A DNA stretch of 64,000 nt, from contig CAVQPS010000010.1 in assembly GCA_963714795.1 (NCBI GenBank), positions 372,001-436,000 on the forward strand, written 5' to 3'. This document shows, one piece after another, positions 43,498 through 52,087 of the stretch. The stretch is from DATIXJ01 sp963714795 (GTDB lineage: Bacteria > Bacteroidota > Ignavibacteria > UBA10030 > SZUA-254). The stretch's first letter is position 1. Each line of letters starts with the position of its first letter. The notes beneath the pieces were generated by a model. It was not told where the DNA came from. It saw only the letters and a list, made by a program, of their open reading frames with translations, and ran no database searches. A program made the position numbers and the translations under genes.

Positions 43498-44658
43498 TTA
43501 TCTGTCGACCTCCCCAAGCACGATATCGGTACTGCCTGCGATAGCAACGATATCGGCAATCATATAACCGCGGCAAACTTCCGGCAGAACGCTCAAGTTG
43601 ACAAACGACGGTGAACGTCCTTTCACGCGGTACGGGCTCGCTGTTCCGTCACTGACAATATAATATCCGATTTCTCCGCGGGCAGATTCGGTACGAACGT
43701 ACAGATCGCCGGCATTCGGGCGAATCCGTTTCGGAATTGCCGAGTGCACATCGCCGTCGGGAATTTGCTCCAGCGCTTGTTCTATAATATTAATGCTTTG
43801 TTCCATTTCCCGCATGCGCACCATATACCGGTTCCAGCAATCACCGACTACGCCGACGTCACCTTTCCCAACCTGCACTTCCCACTGAAATTTATTATAC
43901 ACCGAGTACGGATCATCGCGCCGCAAATCCCAATTCACGCCGGAACCGCGCAGCATCGGACCGGAACAGGCGTACGCAATTGCCACGTCGGCAGGTAAAA
44001 TTCCGACATTTGCCGTACGCTTGATGAAAATATCGTTGTACGATAAAAGGTCATTAAATTCTTTGATGTTCGGCCGGAAGTATTTGCAGAATGCTTTGGC
44101 TTTATCGATAAACCCGGGCGGAAGATCGTGCGAAACGCCGCCGATCCAGATATAATTATAGAGTAATCGTGCACCGCATGTTGTTTCGAACAGATCGAGA
44201 ATACGTTCGCGGTCACGGAACATAAAGAGAAACGGCGTAAACGCTCCGATATCGAGACCGTATGTTCCGAGAGCAATCAAGTGCGAGGCGATACGCTGTA
44301 ATTCGAGCATAATCACGCGAATGTATTCCACGCGTTCGGGAACCTGGATACCAAGAAGCCGTTCTGCGCCAAGAACAAAGCCATATTCCATATTCATTGC
44401 AGCACAGTAATCCAGCCGGTCGCAGTACGGAATAACCTGCTGATAATTCGTCATGGCTTCACAATGTTTTTCGAAACAACGATGAAGATAACCGATATGA
44501 GGAATAACCTCAACAACGATTTCACCATCAACAACAAGCTCGAGCCGAAGCACACCATGGGTTGACGGATGTTGCGGACCCATATTGATGATCATCTCTT
44601 CGGTACGAAGAGTGCGGCCGTTCGATGTTTTCACTATTGGATGAGATGTTTCGAACAT
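43498..44658 (-). CDS. nuoD: NADH-quinone oxidoreductase subunit D
   Basis: 386 residues from ATG 44658. Seen: INMGPQHPSTHGVLRLELVVDGE with the quinone-site His, IPYCDRLDYCAAMNMEYG, GALRLLG-type helix regions, and C-terminal PYRVKGRSPSFVNL with GSTDIVLGEVDR. Forms the quinone-binding pocket with NuoB and NuoH. A TTG at 44670, 3 nt after the nuoC stop, is an alternative start adding four residues; no clear Shine-Dalgarno favours either. Confidence 0.95.
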   Translation of the reverse strand: MFETSHPIVKTSNGRTLRTEEMIINMGPQHPSTHGVLRLELVVDGEIVVEVIPHIGYLHRCFEKHCEAMTNYQQVIPYCDRLDYCAAMNMEYGFVLGAERLLGIQVPERVEYIRVIMLELQRIASHLIALGTYGLDIGAFTPFLFMFRDRERILDLFETTCGARLLYNYIWIGGVSHDLPPGFIDKAKAFCKYFRPNIKEFNDLLSYNDIFIKRTANVGILPADVAIAYACSGPMLRGSGVNWDLRRDDPYSVYNKFQWEVQVGKGDVGVVGDCWNRYMVRMREMEQSINIIEQALEQIPDGDVHSAIPKRIRPNAGDLYVRTESARGEIGYYIVSDGTASPYRVKGRSPSFVNLSVLPEVCRGYMIADIVAIAGSTDIVLGEVDR

Positions 44659-44672
44659 TTCAGAATGCAAAA

Positions 44673-45152
44673 TTAATACGGAACTTTCATGCCCTGGTAA
44701 AACTCCGGCACTTTATAATCTTTTCGCAACGGATGCCCATCCCAATCTTCCGGTAACAGCATGCGCCGCAAATCGGGATGACCGATAAATTTTATACCGA
44801 TGAGATCATATGCTTCGCGTTCATGCCAGTTTGCCGTAGGCCAGATCGAGGAAACCGACGGCACTTCCGGTTTATCGGCAGGCACTTCCACCTTCAGGGT
44901 GATTTTATGCCGATGCTGCATCGAAGAAAGATGATAGACGACACTGAGAATATTCTTTCCATTATCGACACCGCTCAGGCACATCAGATAATCAAACAGC
45001 AATTCCGGATCCTGCCGAAGTGTCGTTGCAATTTCTTTGATAGAAGAGGCCGAAACTTTTAAACATGGCTCGAGAACTCCTTCAATTTTCACGTCAAGAA
45101 TTTTGTCGGAGAACTGCGCTTTGAGTTTTTCGGAAATCTGTTGAGGGGTCAT
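44673..45152 (-). CDS. nuoC: NADH-quinone oxidoreductase subunit C
   Basis: 159 residues, the 30-kDa-type subunit. Seen: YDLIGIKFIGHPDLRRMLLPEDWDGHPLRKDY, the family signature, preceded by VSSIWPTANWHEREA. A soluble peripheral-arm subunit paired with NuoD, here a separate gene and not a NuoCD fusion. It follows nuoB by 6 nt. Confidence 0.95.
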   Translation of the reverse strand: MTPQQISEKLKAQFSDKILDVKIEGVLEPCLKVSASSIKEIATTLRQDPELLFDYLMCLSGVDNGKNILSVVYHLSSMQHRHKITLKVEVPADKPEVPSVSSIWPTANWHEREAYDLIGIKFIGHPDLRRMLLPEDWDGHPLRKDYKVPEFYQGMKVPY

Positions 45153-45158
45153 TGGATA

Positions 45159-45650
45159 TCAGGCGGTCTTTTTGACGGAGCTATGCTGACGAATTTTATC
45201 CTGCAGTTTCAGCAATCCTTCGATCAACGCTTCGGGACGCGGAGGACAACCGGGAACGTAGACATCGACCGGAATCACGCGATCGACACCCTTCAAAACG
45301 TGGTAACCATGTTCCCAATACGGTCCGCCGCAATTGGAACAGCTTCCCATCGAAATGACATATCTCGGTTCCGACATCTGATCATAGAGCCGTTTGATCC
45401 GGCTTGCCATTTTCAACGTCACCGTACCGGCAACAATCATAACATCGGATTGGCGCGGCGTGGCACGGAAAAAGATCCCGAACCGATCGAGATCGTAATG
45501 CGAAGCACCGGTTGCCATCATTTCGATAGCGCAACAGGCGAGACCGAACTGCATTCCCCAAAGAGATGAAAGACGTGCCCAATTGAGCAAGTTATCAAGC
45601 GAGGTAATGACGACGTTGCTGTTATTGAATTCTTTATCTAATAATCCCAT
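45159..45650 (-). CDS. nuoB: NADH-quinone oxidoreductase subunit B
   Basis: 163 residues, the PSST-type subunit carrying cluster N2. Ligands are visible: the tandem Cys pair in FGLACCAIEMMATGASHYDLDRFG, GSCSNCGG and VPGCPPRPEALIEGLLKLQ. The last electron carrier before quinone. Starts 4 nt after nuoA. Confidence 0.96.
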   Translation of the reverse strand: MGLLDKEFNNSNVVITSLDNLLNWARLSSLWGMQFGLACCAIEMMATGASHYDLDRFGIFFRATPRQSDVMIVAGTVTLKMASRIKRLYDQMSEPRYVISMGSCSNCGGPYWEHGYHVLKGVDRVIPVDVYVPGCPPRPEALIEGLLKLQDKIRQHSSVKKTA

Positions 45651-45654
45651 ACAA

Positions 45655-46089
45655 TTATACCGGAACTTCTTTTTGCTGTGGTTGATCTTCGATTGTGAAC
45701 GATGAATGGTGTTTGAGTATTTCCGGTTCCGGCTTATCCCAATCCAGATCGCCTTTCACCCAGACATGGGCGTATCCGACAAGCAGAATAGCAAGGAAGA
45801 TCAGCATTTCGACAAAAGCATACATGCCGAGATTTTTATAGACGAGTGCCCAGGGAAAGAGGAATATAATTTCCACGTCAAAGAGGAGAAAAATCAGCGC
45901 GACAACATAAAAACGAATGTTGAACCGCACCCAGGAATCGCCGACAGGCTCTTCACCGCATTCGTACGTAGTTAATTTATTGGGATACCAGCGTTTCGGT
46001 CGGATCAGCCACGCGAAAACAAGACCGCCAGCAACAAAAATTGCGCTGACAATGAAGAAGATAAACACGCGTCCGAATTCAGTGAGCAT
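45655..46089 (-). CDS. nuoA: NADH-quinone oxidoreductase subunit A
   Basis: 144 residues from ATG 46089 (MLTEFGRVFIFFIVSAIFVAG). Three membrane helices; the conserved segment LTTYECGEEPVGDSWVRFNIRFYVVALIFLLFDVEIIFLFPWA is diagnostic. First gene of the eleven-gene nuo operon. A TTG at 46104 is in frame; neither start has a clear Shine-Dalgarno. The promoter at 46137-46165 would give a leader of about 40 nt. The Pro/Glu-rich C-terminal tail (from about 125) is longer than usual. Confidence 0.95.
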   Translation of the reverse strand: MLTEFGRVFIFFIVSAIFVAGGLVFAWLIRPKRWYPNKLTTYECGEEPVGDSWVRFNIRFYVVALIFLLFDVEIIFLFPWALVYKNLGMYAFVEMLIFLAILLVGYAHVWVKGDLDWDKPEPEILKHHSSFTIEDQPQQKEVPV

Positions 46090-46136
46090 GACCAGCGTTC
46101 GCAATGAGAATTGAACTATCTTTTTTTCAGCATCGG

Positions 46137-46165
46137 AATATAGAAAGAAATAGATTGAAAGTCAA
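46137..46165 (-). promoter_or_regulatory. Candidate nuo operon promoter
   Basis: Minus strand TTGACT (46160-46165), 17-nt spacer, TATATT (46137-46142), 48 nt before the nuoA start codon. The best-looking promoter on the minus strand here. Confidence 0.6.
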
Positions 46166-46393
46166 AAAATTTCATAAAGAAAAAATTATATAATGATACC
46201 GCGACGTCAATCGATGTTCAGGAAGAATTTCTGGATTTTTATTATTTCGCACAGTATCTCTATTGTGAGTAGACATCGGCAGGATCCTCGGTTTCCGGCA
46301 TCACCTCCCAGGTTGGAATACCGCACCTATTTGATGCTTTTGGGGGCCGTCAACGAGCTTTTCACAAAAAAAATTTTCGGAATGAAACCGGTG
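46166..46393. other. Intergenic region between pduO-type gene and nuo promoter
   Basis: No convincing gene. One hairpin favours minus-strand RNA: CGGTAT/ATGCCG at 46296-46302 and 46318-46323 with an inner ACCT/AGGT. It may be the 3' region of the adenosyltransferase message. No canonical cobalamin riboswitch was found. Confidence 0.4.
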
Positions 46394-46942
46394 TTACGAA
46401 GGATCCCACTCTGTTTCTGAAAAATTACTCAAGGCATTACTGTAACGGGCAAGTACAAACAGAAAATCGGAAAGCCGGTTGAGATAGATGACGGGATTTT
46501 TCCCGATGGATGGTTCGACCTGAGCGAGGTGGACGACAATGCGTTCGGCGCGGCGGCATACCGTGCGCGCAAAATGGACCATTGCCGATGTGCGGCTCCC
46601 ACCGGGAAGAATAAATTTCTTCAGGGGAGTAAGGTGAGATTCCAGCCCGTCAATATTTTTTTCGATTCGACCAATGTGCGATTCCTGAATACGCTGGATA
46701 GGAGACGTTGGTCTTTCTTCGGGCGTTGCCAGATCTGCACCAAGTGTAAACAGATCATGCTGCAATTCATCAAAAAACAGATCGAGTTCTTTAACGGTGT
46801 TCAACGAACGGCAAACCCCGATGACACTGTTTAATTCATCCACCGTACCGTACGCATCGATGCGCAGGGAATTTTTCGGTACGCGCTTTCCACCGTACAG
46901 AGATGTCTCTCCCGCATCTCCCGTTTTTGTGTATATCTTCAT
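46394..46942 (-). CDS. PduO-type cob(I)alamin adenosyltransferase
   Basis: 182 residues. Transfers the adenosyl group of ATP to cob(I)alamin to make coenzyme B12. Seen: the ATP motif KIYTKTGDAGETSLYGGKR at the N-terminus, IDAYGTVDELNSVIGVCR, and the helical-bundle signature ARTVCRRAERIVVHL. It contains only the catalytic domain (no GlcG-like partner domain). No cobalamin riboswitch or B12 enzyme is next to it. It lies 38 nt downstream of the start side of the Ycf48-like gene, on the same strand. Confidence 0.92.
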   Translation of the reverse strand: MKIYTKTGDAGETSLYGGKRVPKNSLRIDAYGTVDELNSVIGVCRSLNTVKELDLFFDELQHDLFTLGADLATPEERPTSPIQRIQESHIGRIEKNIDGLESHLTPLKKFILPGGSRTSAMVHFARTVCRRAERIVVHLAQVEPSIGKNPVIYLNRLSDFLFVLARYSNALSNFSETEWDPS

Positions 46943-46979
46943 GAGTACTTAGAGAAAGGTATTGGGAAAAACTTCAGAA

Positions 46980-48260
46980 TCAGTTACAGGAAAATATCCG
47001 GAGGACAACACCAAAGATGCCGACAACCGTCACGTCAAATCCCGTGTGGGAATATATGCACAGAATTTGATTCGGAATATTGAGTGATTGCTGCACCCAG
47101 GTAGCCCCCCCATCATTGGTATGCAGTAATAAGCCGTAAGCGCCGGCAGCAAACCCTTTATTGGAATCTGCAAACGAAACCGTATAGAACCAATTATACA
47201 CACCGGACGGTGTGACTGTCCATGATGAACCGCCGTTTGTTGTACGAATAATCGTACCGTTGTCGCCAACAGCTGTTGCTGTGTTGGGGTTCACCATTGC
47301 AACTGAGTACAATACATTGGCTCCTGCGCTATTCTGTTTCACCCAATCCAATCCTCCGTCAGTGGTCCACAGAATTGTTCCCTCGCTTCCTGAGACGACG
47401 CCGTTATTGGTGCCTGAAAAAGAAACCGAATATAAATTAGTGCCGACCCCTGAAGTTGCCTGAAGCCACAAACTTCCGCCATCGGTCGTCCGCAGAATCC
47501 TACCTCCATCACCAACGGCAACCCAACTGTTTGATCCCAGGTATGCTATAGAATTCAGAGTGCTTTTCGTGCCGCTCGTTTGCGACGCCCACGTAGCACC
47601 TTCATCATCGGTTCGCAGGATAGTTCCATTCGCACCGACCGTCATACCGGTCGTCCCATGAACGCTGATAAAAGCCAGATTTTGTCCCGTTCCGCTCGCC
47701 ACCGAATCCCATGAAACACCGGCATCGGTAGTTTTGAGGATAAGACCGGCAGTCCCCACAATAAGTCCATCGGAGTTATCAAAAAATGCAGCTCCGTAAA
47801 GGTCATTATAAAATCCGCTCTTTTGTTTACCGACCGAATCAAACGGTGTCGTGGCAAAGGCAATGTTCGAGTAGAAAGAACGACCGATTTTATTATCCGC
47901 GTATACACGATAATTATAGGTATTGCCGCAAAGCAATCCTGCGTCATTATAGACAGTCACTGATCCGGACGTACTGTCGATAATCTGCCACAACGTATCA
48001 GGGGTCATTTCTCGTTCGATGACAAACCAGTTAGCAATTCGGGATGTGTCGATCCAATCAAGTTCAATAGTAGAGAGTGAAGTCGATTTCGCTTTAAGAT
48101 ACGCGGGTGCACCGGGAGGCCGATATGTGTTGACCGGCGGGGGTATAAACGGCGATTTCTGCGACTCAGTAGGGCTTGCAACTTTACATGAATTGAAAAG
48201 CGCTATTGCAGCGAGAATAAAAAAAACGAGAAGACGATATTTTGCTCGATATGATTTCAA
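46980..48260 (-). CDS. Lipoprotein with Fn3-like domain and Ycf48-like beta-propeller
   Basis: 426 residues. Signal peptide with lipobox (ALFNSC), a Pro-rich linker, a fibronectin-III-like domain (about 50-145, STIELDWIDTSRIANWFVIE to NIAFATTP), then about six BNR/Ycf48 repeats of the form G-x-x-G-x-I-L-(R/K)-T-x-D-(G/E)-G-x-x-W. This repeat resembles the photosystem II assembly factor Ycf48, but in heterotrophs it is a generic extracellular propeller. It lacks a T9SS C-terminal domain. Function unknown; surface location inferred from the lipobox. Confidence 0.82.
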   Translation of the reverse strand: MKSYRAKYRLLVFFILAAIALFNSCKVASPTESQKSPFIPPPVNTYRPPGAPAYLKAKSTSLSTIELDWIDTSRIANWFVIEREMTPDTLWQIIDSTSGSVTVYNDAGLLCGNTYNYRVYADNKIGRSFYSNIAFATTPFDSVGKQKSGFYNDLYGAAFFDNSDGLIVGTAGLILKTTDAGVSWDSVASGTGQNLAFISVHGTTGMTVGANGTILRTDDEGATWASQTSGTKSTLNSIAYLGSNSWVAVGDGGRILRTTDGGSLWLQATSGVGTNLYSVSFSGTNNGVVSGSEGTILWTTDGGLDWVKQNSAGANVLYSVAMVNPNTATAVGDNGTIIRTTNGGSSWTVTPSGVYNWFYTVSFADSNKGFAAGAYGLLLHTNDGGATWVQQSLNIPNQILCIYSHTGFDVTVVGIFGVVLRIFSCN

Positions 48261-48349
48261 ACAAACATCTTCATCTGATAATGAGAAAATATTTCATTAG
48301 GTGTATGCATAAAAAAAACCGTAAACCCCATTTTCGTACGAAGGACGGG

Positions 48350-49738
48350 CTAACTCTTCTTTCCATTATTCATAAAACGGGGCAGTTCATTATAAAAATA
48401 GGCAACCGTTCTTATGCCGCCGTAAAAATTATTGAGACAGATAAATTCATCAGGCGCATGAGCGTTTTCATCCGGAACGCCGAATCCCAGCAACACGGTA
48501 TCGAGTCCGAGAATTTCCTTGAATTGCACGACAATCGGAATCGAACCGCCTTCACGTTGAAACAACGGTTTCTTGCCGAATCCTTTTTCCAATGCCGATG
48601 CTGCCGCTTGAACTCCGGGACTATCCATCGGCGTAATCGCCGGTTCCCCGCCATGAAGATATCGAATGGAAATTTGAACTGTCGATGGGGCAATTTTCTT
48701 AATATACTTTTCAAAAAGTTTTGAAATTTTGGTTGAGTTTTGGTCAGGCACCAATCGCATGGATATTTTCGCTGACGCCTTGGAAGGAAGAACGGTCTTG
48801 GCTCCATCCCCCGTAAATCCTCCCCAGATACCGTTGCACTCTAAGGTCGGGCGCACCCACAACCGTTCAAGTGTCGTAAATCCTTTTTCACCGTACAATT
48901 TTTTTACGCCCAACTCTTTTGCATAACGCGCATCGTTCCAGGGAAGTTTTTTTAACGCGGCGCGTTCACGACCGGAAACCACACGGACATCCTGATAAAA
49001 TCCGGGAATGGTCACGCGCCCGTTTTTATCATGAAGCCGCGCGATAATTTCCGCGAGCACCTGCACCGGATTGTGAACCGAACCGCCGAACGAGCCGGAA
49101 TGTAAATCCTTATTCGGACCGACGACATCAACTTCCATATAGGAAAGCCCGCGCAGGCCGTAACAAACGGACGGAACACCTTTTGCAAACATCGACGTAT
49201 CGGAAATCAGCACAAGATCCGATTTCAACAACGACCGGTGTTCCCGTACAAAAAGATCGAGATGTTCACTGCCGATTTCTTCTTCGCCTTCAATAATGAA
49301 TTTTATGTTGATCGGGAGTTTGCCGGTATTTTTTAAAAATGCTTCGATACCTTTGAGATGGATGAATACCTGCCCTTTGTCATCAGCGGACCCGCGGGCA
49401 TACAAGTTGCCGTCCCGCTCCGTCGCTTCAAACGGCGGCGTGGTCCAGAGTTCAATCGGATCAACCGGCTGAACATCGTAATGCCCGTAGATCAGGAGTG
49501 TCGGTTTGCCCGGCGCCTGCAACCAATCTGCATACACGATCGGATGACCTGCCGTAGAAAAAATCTGTACGTTTTGCATCCCGATTGTTTTGAGATGATC
49601 GGTGATCCATTCTGCACAGCGTTTTATATCGGGTACGTTTTCCGGATTCGTGCTGACGCTGGGAATCGCGAGGAGTGTTTTTAATTCATCTAAATATCGA
49701 CTGCTATTTTGTTCAATGTATTTGAGAATGCGTTCCAT
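48350..49738 (-). CDS. M20-family dipeptidase
   Basis: 462 residues of the M20 CNDP/carnosinase-like subfamily. Zinc ligands and catalytic residues: LLIYGHYDVQPVD (His, Asp), ARGSADDKGQ (bridging Asp), FIIEGEEEIGSEHL (catalytic Glu pair), LISDTSMFAKG (Asp), and the final His in DENAHAPDE. The lid/dimerisation domain is at about 205-370. Cytoplasmic, no signal peptide. Stands alone and divergent from the heme operon. Confidence 0.9.
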   Translation of the reverse strand: MERILKYIEQNSSRYLDELKTLLAIPSVSTNPENVPDIKRCAEWITDHLKTIGMQNVQIFSTAGHPIVYADWLQAPGKPTLLIYGHYDVQPVDPIELWTTPPFEATERDGNLYARGSADDKGQVFIHLKGIEAFLKNTGKLPINIKFIIEGEEEIGSEHLDLFVREHRSLLKSDLVLISDTSMFAKGVPSVCYGLRGLSYMEVDVVGPNKDLHSGSFGGSVHNPVQVLAEIIARLHDKNGRVTIPGFYQDVRVVSGRERAALKKLPWNDARYAKELGVKKLYGEKGFTTLERLWVRPTLECNGIWGGFTGDGAKTVLPSKASAKISMRLVPDQNSTKISKLFEKYIKKIAPSTVQISIRYLHGGEPAITPMDSPGVQAAASALEKGFGKKPLFQREGGSIPIVVQFKEILGLDTVLLGFGVPDENAHAPDEFICLNNFYGGIRTVAYFYNELPRFMNNGKKS

Positions 49739-49883
49739 ACTTTTGTGTCAAATGAAGGTAACGAACAAAACGAATTGATGTTATATCTGAAGTGTAAATC
49801 AATATAATAAAGCCAAAAGGGAGTTGCAAGTTAAACTTTAGGCATGATTTTTGTGTATTATCTTTGTAAAATCGACCCAAATA

Positions 49884-49912
49884 TTGAAAATGGCCGATGT
49901 TTTGAGTATCTT
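49884..49912 (+). promoter_or_regulatory. Candidate promoter of the heme operon
   Basis: TTGAAA (49884-49889), 17-nt spacer, TATCTT (49907-49912). Expected start about 49919, which is after the in-frame TTG at 49915 and before the ATG at 49939. Confidence 0.45.
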
Positions 49913-49938
49913 ACTTGACAAGTATTTTCATTTTTGAT

Positions 49939-50763
49939 ATGCGCACGCTTATAAGCATAATAGAAATATTACTCCCTGTTCTTTACTTCAGCACGATTTG
50001 GGCATATGCACGTGCCTTTTTTAGCGGGGTTAAAACTGCCGAATCCCTGAAAACGCCGCTTTTGTATTCGACTGTCATTCTTCATTTTTTGTACATCATA
50101 CTCAGGACAACGGAATACGACCATCCGCCGATAACATCCGTCTTCGAAATTCTTTCTCTCATCGCATTTACAATTGCCGTTGTGTATACGTTCATCGAGT
50201 TCAAAACGAAAAATACATCGACCGGTTACTTCATTCTCATTATTCCCTTTTTCTTTCAAATTATTTCATCGCTGTTCATCAAAGAGAATTCGGAAGTCCC
50301 TGCACTCCTGCGCAGTAATCTTCTTGGTTTTCATGTCACGAGCGCGCTGCTGGGTTACGCGGCAATTACGATTTCCGCTGTATACGGGTTTCTCTATCTC
50401 ATGCTATACCATAATATTAAATCGAGTCAATTCGGATTGATTTATAACCGACTGCCGAATTTGGAAATGCTCGAACGGATGAGTTTTACGGCAACGGTAT
50501 TCGGATTCCTGTTGCTCACCGTGGCAATCGTGGTCGGGCTTGTCTGGATGCCGAAAGTCTTCGGCAATATCCCGTACACCGATCCCAAATTATTCGGTAC
50601 GATCGCTATCTGGCTGATTTACGCCGTTGGACTCACGGCAAAGAAAGCAGCTCGCTGGCAAGGAAAGCGCATTATCGTGTTATCGATGTTCGGTTTTGCC
50701 ATCGCGATGTTCTCGATGACGATCATCAATATCTTTTTGAGCGGGTTCCATAAATTTTTCTGA
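49939..50763 (+). CDS. CcsA/HemX-like cytochrome c assembly membrane protein
   Basis: 274 residues from ATG 49939, about eight hydrophobic helices. CcsA/CcmC-family features: His-bearing loops in ILHFLYIILRT and LGFHVTSALLGYAAITISAVYGFLYLM, and the DPKLFGTIAIWLIYAVGL region where the WWD-like segment is expected; a full tryptophan-rich motif is not apparent. HemX-type members are encoded in front of hemA in many bacteria and are thought to affect glutamyl-tRNA reductase levels. That context fits here: hemA starts 34 nt downstream. A role in heme export or cytochrome c assembly is the alternative. Confidence 0.82.
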   Translation: MRTLISIIEILLPVLYFSTIWAYARAFFSGVKTAESLKTPLLYSTVILHFLYIILRTTEYDHPPITSVFEILSLIAFTIAVVYTFIEFKTKNTSTGYFILIIPFFFQIISSLFIKENSEVPALLRSNLLGFHVTSALLGYAAITISAVYGFLYLMLYHNIKSSQFGLIYNRLPNLEMLERMSFTATVFGFLLLTVAIVVGLVWMPKVFGNIPYTDPKLFGTIAIWLIYAVGLTAKKAARWQGKRIIVLSMFGFAIAMFSMTIINIFLSGFHKFF

Positions 50764-50797
50764 CGATGACGCACAATTTACTCATACGGATTTTTAC

Positions 50798-52087
50798 ATG
50801 CCGGACTTGTCCATGAATATTTTCTGTCTTGGCATCAGTCATCATACGGCGCCTGTCGGGATACGCGAGAAACTCTGGTTCTCTGCGGAAGAAATCCCTT
50901 CGGCGCTATCATCGTTGCATGAAAAATATATGCAGGAACTTGTACTGATTTCCACATGCAACCGGACTGAGCTGTATTACGTTCCGCGTGACACCGGTTG
51001 GAACGGAACACCGCTCTGGAAAATTCTTACCAGTTACAAGACCAACACACAGGAAGTCGGCGAAGCTCATTTTTATTCCTTGTCGGCAAAAGATGCGGTA
51101 CAACATTTATTCGATGTTGCATCGGGAACCGATTCGATGGTTCTCGGCGACGTTCAGATTCTGAACCAGATGAAAGAAGCATTTACGCTGGCGCAGGAAC
51201 AACACTGCACGGGAACGTTGATGAATCGTTTATTTCATACGACGTTCCATGTCGGAAAACGGGCACGGGCGGAAACGGAAATCGGCGAAGGCGCCGTTTC
51301 GGTCAGCTACGCAGCGGCGGAATTAGCATCCAAAATTTTCGGAGACCTCACAAAACGAACAGCGCTTCTTATCGGCGCCGGAGAAACCGGCATGCTTACC
51401 GCCAAGCATTTAACAAGCCGCAACCTTGGAACATTATTATTGACAAACCGAACCCGTTCCAGAGCAGAAGAGCTGGTCTCCCAGCTCGGCGGACGCGTTG
51501 TCGATTTCGATCGGATGACCACCGAACTTCCGCTGGTCGATATCGTTATCACTTCCGTTGAAGCACCGACGCATATTCTATCCGCCGGCGATATCCGCCA
51601 GACAATGAAACAGCGGGGAAATAAACCGCTGTTCATCATCGATATCGGGGTACCGCGGAATGTCGATCCGGCAGTTAATCAAATCGGAAATGTGTTCCTC
51701 CACGATATCGACGCACTCAACCATATTATTGATCAAAATCTTGCTCACCGGAAAGCGGAAGTTCCGAAGATAGAACAGATTGTCCGGGATGAATTTGAAC
51801 AATTTCAATTATGGCACGATGGACTCGAGGTTACACCGACAATTCAACAACTCCGGGAACAATTCGAACTTATTCGCCATGAAGAGGTCGGGAAACATTT
51901 GCATCATTTCCCCACCGACAAACAGGAAGAAATCGAAATCCTCACGAAACGCATCGTGAATAAAATTCTTCATACACCCATGGTCAACCTCAAAATCGGC
52001 GACAATGAATCCGGCAAGGATGAAACCCGCGCCAAAGTTTCCATTGTCCGGAGTTTATTCGGACTGGATAAAAAACAACGGTCATGA
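50798..52087 (+). CDS. hemA: Glutamyl-tRNA reductase
   Basis: 429 residues. First committed step of C5 heme synthesis, reducing glutamyl-tRNA to glutamate-1-semialdehyde. Seen: FCLGISHHTAPVGIREKL, the catalytic Cys in ISTCNRTELY, EAHFYSLSAKDAVQHLF, VLGDVQILNQMKEA, NADPH-binding LLIGAGETG, and the C-terminal dimerisation helices. An ATG at 50813 (MNIFCLGISHH) is closer to the usual family start. It overlaps hemC by 4 nt. Confidence 0.95.
   Translation: MPDLSMNIFCLGISHHTAPVGIREKLWFSAEEIPSALSSLHEKYMQELVLISTCNRTELYYVPRDTGWNGTPLWKILTSYKTNTQEVGEAHFYSLSAKDAVQHLFDVASGTDSMVLGDVQILNQMKEAFTLAQEQHCTGTLMNRLFHTTFHVGKRARAETEIGEGAVSVSYAAAELASKIFGDLTKRTALLIGAGETGMLTAKHLTSRNLGTLLLTNRTRSRAEELVSQLGGRVVDFDRMTTELPLVDIVITSVEAPTHILSAGDIRQTMKQRGNKPLFIIDIGVPRNVDPAVNQIGNVFLHDIDALNHIIDQNLAHRKAEVPKIEQIVRDEFEQFQLWHDGLEVTPTIQQLREQFELIRHEEVGKHLHHFPTDKQEEIEILTKRIVNKILHTPMVNLKIGDNESGKDETRAKVSIVRSLFGLDKKQRS

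Noticed and set aside
46193..46420. 75-codon open frame between nuoA and the adenosyltransferase gene
   Set aside because: No Shine-Dalgarno, overlaps the 3' end of a real gene, irregular composition.
46943..46979. Cobalamin riboswitch for the adenosyltransferase
   Set aside because: Only 37 nt separate it from the upstream gene and no B12-box sequence is present.
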